Origin: Betaproteobacteria bacterium
GTDB lineage: Bacteria > Pseudomonadota > Gammaproteobacteria > Burkholderiales > Thiobacillaceae
Assembly (NCBI GenBank): GCA_016219425.1
Contig: JACRNB010000005.1
Coordinates: forward strand, 62,001 to 126,000
DNA: 64,000 bases
Direction of reading: 5' to 3'
Part shown: in pieces, positions 57,470-64,000 of the stretch
How the letters are laid out: each line of letters begins with the position of its first letter
How positions within the stretch are numbered: the stretch's first letter is position 1
Translations under genes and position numbers: made by a program
Notes under the pieces: model-generated
Databases searched by the model: none
Seen by the model: only the letters and a program-made list of their open reading frames with translations
Told to the model about the DNA's origin: nothing

Positions 57470-60400
57470 TCATTTCTCCGGCAGCGGCGCGAGCAACGCG
57501 CGCAGGTCGTCTTCGCCGAACTTGGCGAGCGCGCCGGCGTCTTCGCAGAGCACGCCTTCGGCCAGGGCCGCCTTGCGTTCCTGCAGGGCGACGATGCGTT
57601 CTTCGATGCTGCCCGCCACCACCAGCTTGTAGACGAACACCTTGTTCTTCTGGCCGATGCGGTGGGCGCGGTCGGTGGCCTGGTTTTCCACCGCCGGGTT
57701 CCACCAGGGGTCGTAGTGGATCACCGTGTCCGCCGCCGTGAGGTTGAGGCCGACGCCGCCCGCCTTGAGGCTGATGAGGAACACCGGCACGTCGCCTTCC
57801 TGAAACTCGCCGATCACCTGCTCGCGCGCCGTGGTCTGGCCGGTGAGGGTGACGTAGGCGATGCCGGCCTTATCCAGCGCGGCGGCGATCAGGTCGAGCA
57901 TGCTGGTGAACTGCGAGAACACCAGCACGCGCCGGCCTTCTTCCACCAGTTCCGGCAGCATGTCCATGAGCAGGTCGAGCTTGGCGCGCTCCTTCACCTT
58001 CTCTGCGGCGCGCACGGTCTTCAGCAGGCGCGGGTCACAGCACACCTGGCGCAGCTTCAACAGGGCGTCGAGGATGACGATCTGGCTGCGGCTGAAGCCC
58101 TTGCTCGCGATCTCGTCGCGCACGCGCGCGTCCATCGCCACGCGCACGGTCTCGTACAGGTCGCGCTGGCCGCCTTCCAGTTCCACCGTGCGCACGATCA
58201 CGGTCTTCTCGGGCAGTTCCTTGGCCACGTCCTGCTTCTTGCGCCGCAGGATGAAGGGGGCGATGCGGCGCGCCAGGAGGTCGCGCCGGAGCTGGTCGCC
58301 GCGTTTTTCTATCGGGCTGCGCCAGGTCTTGGTGAACTGTTTGCTGTCGCCCAGAAAACCGGGCAGGAGAAAGTCGAACTGCGCCCACAGCTCGCCCAGG
58401 TGGTTTTCCAGCGGCGTGCCGGTGAGGCACAGGCGATGCCGCGCCTTGAGCTTGCGCACCACCGCCGCCGCGCGCGCCTGCACGTTCTTCACCGTCTGCG
58501 CCTCGTCCAGGATCAGGCTGGCGTATTCGTATTTGGCCAGTTCCTCCTCGTCGCGCCACAGCAGCGGGTAGGTGGTGAGGCAGATGTCGTGCTGCGGGAT
58601 CTGCGCGAAGGCGTCGAAGCGGTCCTTGCCGTGCAGGCTGAGCACGGAGAGGGCCGGGGCGCAGCGTTCCGCTTCGCGCTTCCAGTTGAAGATGAGCGAG
58701 GTGGGCAGCACCACCAGCGCGGGCCGGTCCAGGCGCCCGGCCTGCTTTTCCGTGAGCAGGTGCGCCAGGGCCTGCGCGGTCTTGCCCAGGCCCATGTCGT
58801 CGGCAAGGATGCCGCCCAGTTCGTGCGCGCGCAGGTATTGCAGCCAGGCCAGGCCTTCCTGTTGGTATGGGCGCAGTTCCAGGGCGAAGCCGGGCGGGGC
58901 GGGAATGGCCTGCACCCCCTGGCTCTGCTTCAGGCGCTGCGCCAGACGGGCGACGGCGTCCGCGCCCTTGAACTGCCAGCGCGCGGTGTCGGCGAATTCG
59001 GCCAGACGCGGCGCGTCGAGCGCGGAGATACGCAGTTCGCCGCTTGCGGGCGGGGCGTCGAACAGGTCGATCAAGGTGGCGGCGAGCGGCTTGATGCGCC
59101 CGGCGGGGACGCGCACGCGCTTGCCGTCCGGGGTGTTGAGGATCACCGGCGCATCGTCGGCGATCTGTTTCAGCCGGCCCAGATCGAGCCAGCGCGCTTC
59201 ACGCTGGAACAAGTCATGCAGCAGCGGCGCGAGCGGCAGGCGCTGGCCTTCGACCACGATGCCCATGCTCAGGCTGAACCAGCCGCCGTCCTGTTCCTCC
59301 AGTTCGGCGTCCCAGGCATCGGCCTCCAGGACGTAGTGACGGAAACCCTCCGGCACGGCGATGACCCAGCCCAAATCTTTCAGGCGCGGCGCCAGATCGG
59401 CGAAGAAGCGCACCCACGCCGCCTCGCTCTCCAGGCCCAACATGCCGGATGGAGGCTCGCCATAGAAGATGCGGCGCGCGGTGGGGGCGAAGCCCAGACC
59501 CGCCAGTTCCGCCATGCGCGCCTTCTCTTCCGGCTCGTCGCGCTGGATGTGCGCGGCGCGCCCGTCGGGTAGCGTGAGGTAGTGCAGCTCGTCGCCCAGG
59601 GTGACCTCGGCCTGACGCGCGTCGCCGTACCAGAAACGCACCGTGGCGTAGTCGTAGAACGCCTCGCCGTAGGCCACGGCGGGATAGCCGCGATGCGGGT
59701 TCATGCCCCAGGTGCGCAGGGTGTTGAGGTCCAGCACCGGCCTCGGCGGGCCGGCCAGTTCAACCAGCGGCGGCGCTTCTTCCTGGTCCGGCGGCGGCAG
59801 GTCCGGCGCAATCTCGGCCATCAGATTCGCCACCACCGGGATGTCCGCCTCGGACAGCGGCGGCAGGCTGATCAGGCGGCGCAGCACCGCGTCGCGCCCG
59901 CCGCAATCGAGCGGCCCGGCCTGGCCGTTGGCGGCGTCCACATACCAGGGCGGCTCGGTCCCCAGTGTGAGGCCGGCGGGCGGGTCGCAGGTGAGCGCGG
60001 CGTGGATGTAGCCCGCGTCCAGCGCGCGCCACTCCAGCCGCGCCGGGCGCGCACCGCCGTCCTGCAAGGCGGTGAAGCGCCAGAATTTGGGCTGATAGGG
60101 GGTATTGCCCACCTCCGCCAGCCAGGTGCGCCCGGTGGCGACGATGCGCGCCAGGGCCTGGGCGGCGGGGGCGTCGTGCAGGGGCAGATCGTTCCAGTAC
60201 TCGCCCTTGCCCGCGATGCGGCGCAGGAAACGGAAGATGTCCAGGTCCGCCTCGTCCACAAACTGGGGCGGCTGCACCAGGGCGCGCTCGATGTTGTTCC
60301 AGTGCGCCACGCTGGCCCGCCCGGCGTCGTCGATGCGCCCCTTGAGCAGCGCCAGACGGCCTTGCAGGCTGGGGTTGCCGGTGAGCAGGACGTACTGGAT

Positions 60401-60817
60401 GGTGGATTGCGGCGCGGGCCTGGGTTTCTTCGCCGGGGCGGGCTTGAGTTCCTTGAGCGTGCGCTCGGCCCATTCCAGCACCTCGGGGTTGATGCTGCGC
60501 GCCGGAGCGCCCTGCGCCGCCTGCCCGCGCTGCGCGACGCTGGCCACCAGCACGGCGACGCAGTGCTTGCACTGCGCCCCCACCGGGCAGGAGCAGGAGG
60601 CGTCGATCTCCAGCCGTCCGTCTTCCTCGAAGAACTCGATTTCCACCCAATACGGCTCGCGCGCCGTGCCCTGCACCTGGGCGCTGATGCGATGGTCCCT
60701 GACCATCAGGCTGCGCACCTGTTTGCCGTAGTTCCGGGCCTTCTCGATGGTGCGGGGGGTGAACCATCGCACCATGTCGGGGACGGTGAAGATGGAGGCG
60801 GGGCGGGAGGGGGTCAT
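57470..60817 (-). CDS. SNF2-family DEAD/DEAH helicase with SWIM zinc finger
   Basis: This 1115-residue protein has an N-terminal SWIM finger (CSCPVGAQCKHCVAVL). A long middle region follows, then a SNF2 ATPase from about residue 660: GILADDMGLGKTAQALAHLL (Walker A), SLILDEAQTVKN (DEAQ box) and CLTGTPLENHLGELWAQFDF. The C-terminal helicase half contains VLVFSQFTSMLDLIAAALDK and DRAHRIGQKNKVFVYKLV. Bacterial members may remodel nucleoprotein or RNA polymerase complexes. The ATG at 60817 begins MTPSRPASIF. It sits within the cobalamin gene run without a clear link to it. Confidence 0.93.
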   Translation of the reverse strand: MTPSRPASIFTVPDMVRWFTPRTIEKARNYGKQVRSLMVRDHRISAQVQGTAREPYWVEIEFFEEDGRLEIDASCSCPVGAQCKHCVAVLVASVAQRGQAAQGAPARSINPEVLEWAERTLKELKPAPAKKPRPAPQSTIQYVLLTGNPSLQGRLALLKGRIDDAGRASVAHWNNIERALVQPPQFVDEADLDIFRFLRRIAGKGEYWNDLPLHDAPAAQALARIVATGRTWLAEVGNTPYQPKFWRFTALQDGGARPARLEWRALDAGYIHAALTCDPPAGLTLGTEPPWYVDAANGQAGPLDCGGRDAVLRRLISLPPLSEADIPVVANLMAEIAPDLPPPDQEEAPPLVELAGPPRPVLDLNTLRTWGMNPHRGYPAVAYGEAFYDYATVRFWYGDARQAEVTLGDELHYLTLPDGRAAHIQRDEPEEKARMAELAGLGFAPTARRIFYGEPPSGMLGLESEAAWVRFFADLAPRLKDLGWVIAVPEGFRHYVLEADAWDAELEEQDGGWFSLSMGIVVEGQRLPLAPLLHDLFQREARWLDLGRLKQIADDAPVILNTPDGKRVRVPAGRIKPLAATLIDLFDAPPASGELRISALDAPRLAEFADTARWQFKGADAVARLAQRLKQSQGVQAIPAPPGFALELRPYQQEGLAWLQYLRAHELGGILADDMGLGKTAQALAHLLTEKQAGRLDRPALVVLPTSLIFNWKREAERCAPALSVLSLHGKDRFDAFAQIPQHDICLTTYPLLWRDEEELAKYEYASLILDEAQTVKNVQARAAAVVRKLKARHRLCLTGTPLENHLGELWAQFDFLLPGFLGDSKQFTKTWRSPIEKRGDQLRRDLLARRIAPFILRRKKQDVAKELPEKTVIVRTVELEGGQRDLYETVRVAMDARVRDEIASKGFSRSQIVILDALLKLRQVCCDPRLLKTVRAAEKVKERAKLDLLMDMLPELVEEGRRVLVFSQFTSMLDLIAAALDKAGIAYVTLTGQTTAREQVIGEFQEGDVPVFLISLKAGGVGLNLTAADTVIHYDPWWNPAVENQATDRAHRIGQKNKVFVYKLVVAGSIEERIVALQERKAALAEGVLCEDAGALAKFGEDDLRALLAPLPEK

Positions 60818-60925
60818 GATGAAAAAAACATGCGTGTTATCTATTCCGAGACGCTGGTCCAGGGGAGGCTCAGGTCTGGTTGCCTTTCCTTGTCTTGTTC
60901 TCAATGTAAGGGAATTGCGTTTTCA

Positions 60926-62059
60926 TTACATTAGAAACAGTTGGAGGTAACGTTCGAAGCCAAATTGCCGGTGTCGTTCCGCGCCGGTCAATTCCCGCAG
61001 GATGCCCAGTCGGGTCAGGTCGCGCAGCAGTGCGTTTGCTGTCGGGTGGCTGATGTCCAGGCCGCGTACCAGGTCCGCCGCCGTGACCACCGGGCGGCGA
61101 TACAGCAGATTCAGGGCCAGGCGCGCATTGGGTGCGCGCTTGCCCAGGGTCAGCACCGCCTGTTCCACTTCCTGGCGCAAGGTCAGGATCTGCCGGAATA
61201 CCTCGCGCCCCTTGGTCGCCGTCTCGGCCACCCCGGCGAGAAAGAAACGGACCCAGTGGATGAGGTCATGGCTCACCCGCACCCTCATGAGGGCGTCGTA
61301 ATAGCTCGCCCGGTTGCGTTCGAAAAAATCCGACAGATACAGCGAAGGCTTGGCGAGCAGGCCGTGTCCCACCAGATAGAGCGGGATCATCAGGCGACCG
61401 ATGCGGCCATTGCCGTCGAGAAACGGGTGGATGGTCTCGAACTGGTAATGGCTGATCGCCACCCGGACCAGATGCGGCACGGTCACCGCCTGGTTGTGCC
61501 AGAACCGTTCCAGATCGCTCATCAGTTCCGGCACGTTGTCCGGATGCGGCGGGATGAACGCCGCATCCAGCAGGCTGGAGCCGCCGATCCAGTTCTGGCT
61601 GTTGCGAAATTCGCCCGGCTGTTTGTGCTCGCCGCGCACGCCGCGCATCAGGATGGCGTGGGTCTGGCGCAACAGCCGACTGGAGAGCGGCAACCGTTCC
61701 AGTTCGTCGATGGCGGTATTGACTGCGTCGATGTAGTTGCGCACCTCGCGCCAGTCATCGCGCTTCTCTGGGCGAATCTGCTCCTCGCCCATCAGGGCCT
61801 CGTCGATGCCGGTCTGGGTTCCTTCGATGCGGCTGGAGGTCTGCGCCTCCTTGACGACGTGCATTTCGATGAACAGGTCGATATCCGGCACGATCAGGGA
61901 AAACGCGTTCAACTCCCCCAACGCCCGGTTGGCCTGTTCCAGCAAGGCATTGATGGTTGGGTCTTCCCAGGTCCATTCGTGGTTGACCGGAACCGGCTCG
62001 AAGCTCTTGTACTCGTAGCGCGGCTGCCAGACGCCCGCCTGGAAGGTTTCGAACTTCAT
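60926..62059 (-). CDS. Fic-domain protein with N-terminal inhibitory motif
   Basis: This 377-residue Fic protein has an N-terminal Fic_N part and the inhibitory motif SSRIEGT (S-x3-E-G). The complete active-site motif is [12 protein letters not shown] and a C-terminal winged helix ([20 protein letters not shown]) follows. Fic enzymes usually attach AMP to protein hydroxyls, and the inhibitory glutamate keeps this class in check within one chain. The ATG overlaps the cobQ stop as ATGA, so it is co-translated with cobQ. The longer ORF is a cobQ shadow. Targets are unknown. Confidence 0.93.
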   Translation of the reverse strand: MKFETFQAGVWQPRYEYKSFEPVPVNHEWTWEDPTINALLEQANRALGELNAFSLIVPDIDLFIEMHVVKEAQTSSRIEGTQTGIDEALMGEEQIRPEKRDDWREVRNYIDAVNTAIDELERLPLSSRLLRQTHAILMRGVRGEHKQPGEFRNSQNWIGGSSLLDAAFIPPHPDNVPELMSDLERFWHNQAVTVPHLVRVAISHYQFETIHPFLDGNGRIGRLMIPLYLVGHGLLAKPSLYLSDFFERNRASYYDALMRVRVSHDLIHWVRFFLAGVAETATKGREVFRQILTLRQEVEQAVLTLGKRAPNARLALNLLYRRPVVTAADLVRGLDISHPTANALLRDLTRLGILRELTGAERHRQFGFERYLQLFLM

Positions 62060-63522
62060 TTCAGCAGTTCCAGCAGGTGGTGGATATCCAGATGATTTTC
62101 CACGGCATCCGCAAGGCGGTCGATGGCTGATTCGCGTAATTGGGAGATGTCCGGCGCGCGGGCGCCGCTGAGGCCCGCCCAGGCCAGCACGGCGTTGGCG
62201 CCGGCGGGGGTGTCGAACAGGCCGTGCAGATAGGTTCCGGCGATGTCGGGGGTGAGCGCACCGTCCGGGCGGCCATCGAGCCAGACCAGGGGGCGCTCCA
62301 GCGCCGCGCCGGAGGTGACGCCGGCGTGGATCTCGTAACCGCGGACGGGGGCATCGCCCAGGGCCAGATGGCCGCTCACGTTGCGCAACTGTTTTTCCGC
62401 CGCCAGCGTGGTCTCCAGCTCCAGCCAACCCAGGCCGGGGCTGGAACCGGGCGCGCCTTCGATGCCGAGCGGATCGTGCAGCGCGCGCCCCAGCATCTGA
62501 AAACCGCCGCACACGCCCAGCACCTTGCCGCCGTAACGCAGGTGACGTTGCAGATGCGCCTCCCAGCCGGATTGGCGCAGCGCGGCCAGGTCGGCGCGCA
62601 CCGATTTGGAACCGGGCAGAAGGATGAGATCGCAGGGCGGCGGCGCGGCGTCCAGGCCGACGAAGCGGAAATCCACGTCGGGATGCAGGCGCAGCGGGTC
62701 GAAGTCGGTGTGGTTGGAAATGCGCGGCAGGACCGGGACGAGGACACGAAAACGCCTCCCCTCCCCCCCCGGGGGAGGGGGCAAGGCATCCTCCGCCTCC
62801 AGGTTTAGCCCGTGCAGATAGGGCAGCACCCCCAGCACCGGCTTGCCGGTCTCCCGCTCCAGCCAGTCCAGCCCCGGTTGCAACAGGGCCAGATCGCCGC
62901 GAAAACGGTTGATGACGAAGCCCTTTACCCGCGCCCGTTCGCTCTCGGATAGCAGCGCCAGGGTGCCGACGATATGGGCGAACACGCCGCCGCGGTCGAT
63001 GTCCGCCACCAGGATCACCGGGCAATCCACCGCCTCGGCGAAGCCCATGTTGGCGATGTCGCCCTCGCGCAGGTTGATCTCCGCCGGGCTGCCTGCGCCC
63101 TCCACCACGATGGCCTCGTACTGCCCGGCCAGACGCGCATAGGACTCCAGCACCGCCGCCCGCGCCCTGGGTTTGTAGTCGTGGTAGGCCTGCGCCTCCA
63201 TATTGGTAAGCGCCCGCCCCTGCAGGATGACCTGGCAGCCGGTGTCGGAGTTGGGCTTGAGCAGCACCGGGTTCATGTCGGAGTGCGGCGCCAGACCACA
63301 GGCTTGCGCCTGCACCGCCTGCGCCCGCCCGATCTCGCCGCCGTCTGCCGTTACCGCGCTGTTGAGCGCCATGTTCTGCGGCTTGAACGGCGCAACGCGC
63401 ACCCCGCGCCGATGCAGCCAGCGGCCCAGGGCCGTCACCAGCGCGCTCTTGCCCGCGTCCGAGGTGCAGCCCTGGACCATGAGGGTGGGGGTGTTCGTAC
63501 GCGTAGAATCGGGTGTAAACAT
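62056..63522 (-). CDS. cobQ: Cobyric acid synthase with a small repeat insertion
   Basis: This 488-residue enzyme amidates adenosylcobyrinic acid diamide side chains. The synthetase domain starts [20 protein letters not shown] and has [20 protein letters not shown]. The glutaminase domain has the nucleophile in [17 protein letters not shown] and a late GYEIHAGVT. Between [12 protein letters not shown] and [10 protein letters not shown] lie about nine residues (LPPPPGGEG) encoded by the hairpin head of the GC-rich repeat, at the domain linker. Only 29 bases separate its start from parD. No cobalamin riboswitch is seen there. Confidence 0.94.
   Translation of the reverse strand: MFTPDSTRTNTPTLMVQGCTSDAGKSALVTALGRWLHRRGVRVAPFKPQNMALNSAVTADGGEIGRAQAVQAQACGLAPHSDMNPVLLKPNSDTGCQVILQGRALTNMEAQAYHDYKPRARAAVLESYARLAGQYEAIVVEGAGSPAEINLREGDIANMGFAEAVDCPVILVADIDRGGVFAHIVGTLALLSESERARVKGFVINRFRGDLALLQPGLDWLERETGKPVLGVLPYLHGLNLEAEDALPPPPGGEGRRFRVLVPVLPRISNHTDFDPLRLHPDVDFRFVGLDAAPPPCDLILLPGSKSVRADLAALRQSGWEAHLQRHLRYGGKVLGVCGGFQMLGRALHDPLGIEGAPGSSPGLGWLELETTLAAEKQLRNVSGHLALGDAPVRGYEIHAGVTSGAALERPLVWLDGRPDGALTPDIAGTYLHGLFDTPAGANAVLAWAGLSGARAPDISQLRESAIDRLADAVENHLDIHHLLELLK
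62755..62783. repeat. Hairpin head of the GC-rich repeat inside cobQ
   Basis: CCCCTCCCCCCCC followed by GGGGGAGGGGG forms a tight hairpin and encodes the LPPPPGGEG insertion in cobQ. The GGGTGAGGGAGC tail is missing, so this is a partial copy. Confidence 0.7.
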
Positions 63523-63551
63523 TTATCTATTCCTGACTACAGGGGCTTGCC

Positions 63552-63824
63552 ATGACCCAGACCGTATCCATCCGACTCGAAGACGACGTGATCGCCCGAA
63601 TCGACGCCCTGACGCGGGCGACCGAGCGCTCCCGCGCCTGGCTCATGGCGCAGGCGGTGACGCAGTATGTGGAGCACGAGTCCTGGCAGATCGAGGCGAT
63701 CCAGTCCACCCTGGAGTCGATGCGCCGGGGCGACGCCTGCTTCGCCAGCGGCGAGGCGGTGGACGCCTGGCTGGCGAGCTGGGGCGCGGCGGAAGAGGGC
63801 GCTGCGCCGCCGGTACGCAAATGA
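63552..63824 (+). CDS. RHH antitoxin, ParD/CopG-like
   Basis: This 90-residue protein begins with a ribbon-helix-helix: TVSIRLEDDVIARIDALTRA and TERSRAWLMAQAVTQYVE. The tail IEAIQSTLESMRRGDACFAS is usual for antitoxins that pair with ParE toxins. AGGGG lies eight bases before the ATG. The toxin start overlaps its stop as ATGA. It should bind both the toxin and its own promoter, which lies in the 29-base gap shared with cobQ. Confidence 0.9.
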   Translation: MTQTVSIRLEDDVIARIDALTRATERSRAWLMAQAVTQYVEHESWQIEAIQSTLESMRRGDACFASGEAVDAWLASWGAAEEGAAPPVRK

Positions 63825-64000
63825 GCGCGCAAATCAGGTGGCATGAAGCGGCGGTGCGCGACCTGATCGCCTTGCGCGCCTACATCGCCCAGGACAATCC
63901 GCCCGCCGCCGCGCGCATCGCCCAGGCCATTCGTGAGCGCGTGGCGCTGTTGCAGGCGCATCCCATGCTGGGCCGTGCGGGCCGTCTCCATGGCACGCGC
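63821..64000 (+). CDS. ParE/RelE-family toxin (cut by window edge)
   Basis: Sixty residues are visible before the window ends: MSAQIRWHEAAVRDLIALRA, YIAQDNPPAAARIAQAIRER and VALLQAHPMLGRAG. This is the ParE/RelE superfamily N-terminal pattern, in which an acidic-hydrophobic helix pair precedes LxxHPxxGR. ParE toxins poison DNA gyrase, whereas RelE relatives cut mRNA. The ATG overlaps the antitoxin stop. Confidence 0.9.
   Translation, partial: MSAQIRWHEAAVRDLIALRAYIAQDNPPAAARIAQAIRERVALLQAHPMLGRAGRLHGTR

Noticed and set aside
63523-63551. Cobalamin riboswitch before cobQ
   Set aside because: The gap to parD is only 29 bases, too short for the aptamer, and no B12-box pattern is visible before cobU either.

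Overview
The window is a GC-rich, densely coded bacterial chromosome segment. Genes are close together, often with ATGA start/stop overlaps, and no gap between genes exceeds about 210 bases. Gene content and order point to a betaproteobacterium of the Nitrosomonadales/Rhodocyclales type: lapA-lapB-pyrF-ugd-cysM, argD-argF-argG, pcm-rhodanese-tolC, a Rnf cluster, FliA-type motility promoters and late cobalamin genes. The taxonomic call is inference, because no rRNA or tRNA is visible. The left edge cuts a bcp peroxiredoxin gene and the right edge cuts a parE toxin gene.

Layout. 1-4.9 kb: bcp, a hypothetical protein, gcvR-like, an endonuclease III-like glycosylase, hslR, a RHH/PIN toxin-antitoxin pair and a FAD oxidoreductase. 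4.9-11 kb: lapA, lapB, pyrF, ugd and cysM, then an orphan ParA-like ATPase, a small conserved-looking ORF and an RsmI-like methylase. 11-22.7 kb: a minus-strand energy-conservation operon in the order rnfB, a giant pyruvate:acceptor oxidoreductase, rnfC, an unknown gene, rnfD, rnfG, rnfE, rnfA and a Cys-rich membrane peptide. A LysR regulator is transcribed divergently from it. Reduced ferredoxin from the oxidoreductase could feed Rnf directly.

22.8-32.4 kb: lysR, a 34-residue membrane protein, ppnP, glgA, a chemoreceptor, a DsrE-like protein, argG, argF, argD, psiE and lipB. 32.4-38.8 kb: a minus-strand operon of a proline-rich exported protein, a FecR-domain protein, a CHASE2-adenylate/guanylate cyclase, three LPP20-like proteins and a CsgG-like lipoprotein. 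This looks like an envelope system coupled to a cyclic-nucleotide sensor and is one of the best candidates for an undescribed system. 38.9-54.1 kb: selO, thiC with a TPP riboswitch, a second chemoreceptor, an RND efflux pair, pcm, a rhodanese, tolC, kdsB, a GGDEF protein and a HigBA-like toxin-antitoxin pair. 54.2-64 kb: cobS, cobC, cobT, cobU, a SNF2 helicase, a Fic protein and cobQ on the minus strand, then parDE.

Two patterns cross these regions. First, both chemoreceptors and the GGDEF gene have sigma-28 (FliA)-like promoters, implying one motility regulon. Second, a GC-rich palindromic repeat family (hairpin head plus GGGTGAGGGAGC-type tail) is scattered between genes and also sits in frame inside kdsB, cobT (two copies in a 174-bp tandem duplication), cobQ and the 3' end of rnfE. 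This resembles the coding palindromic elements known from Rickettsia. Several other inverted-repeat families (REP/BIME-like) cluster in the rnf operon and before cobU.
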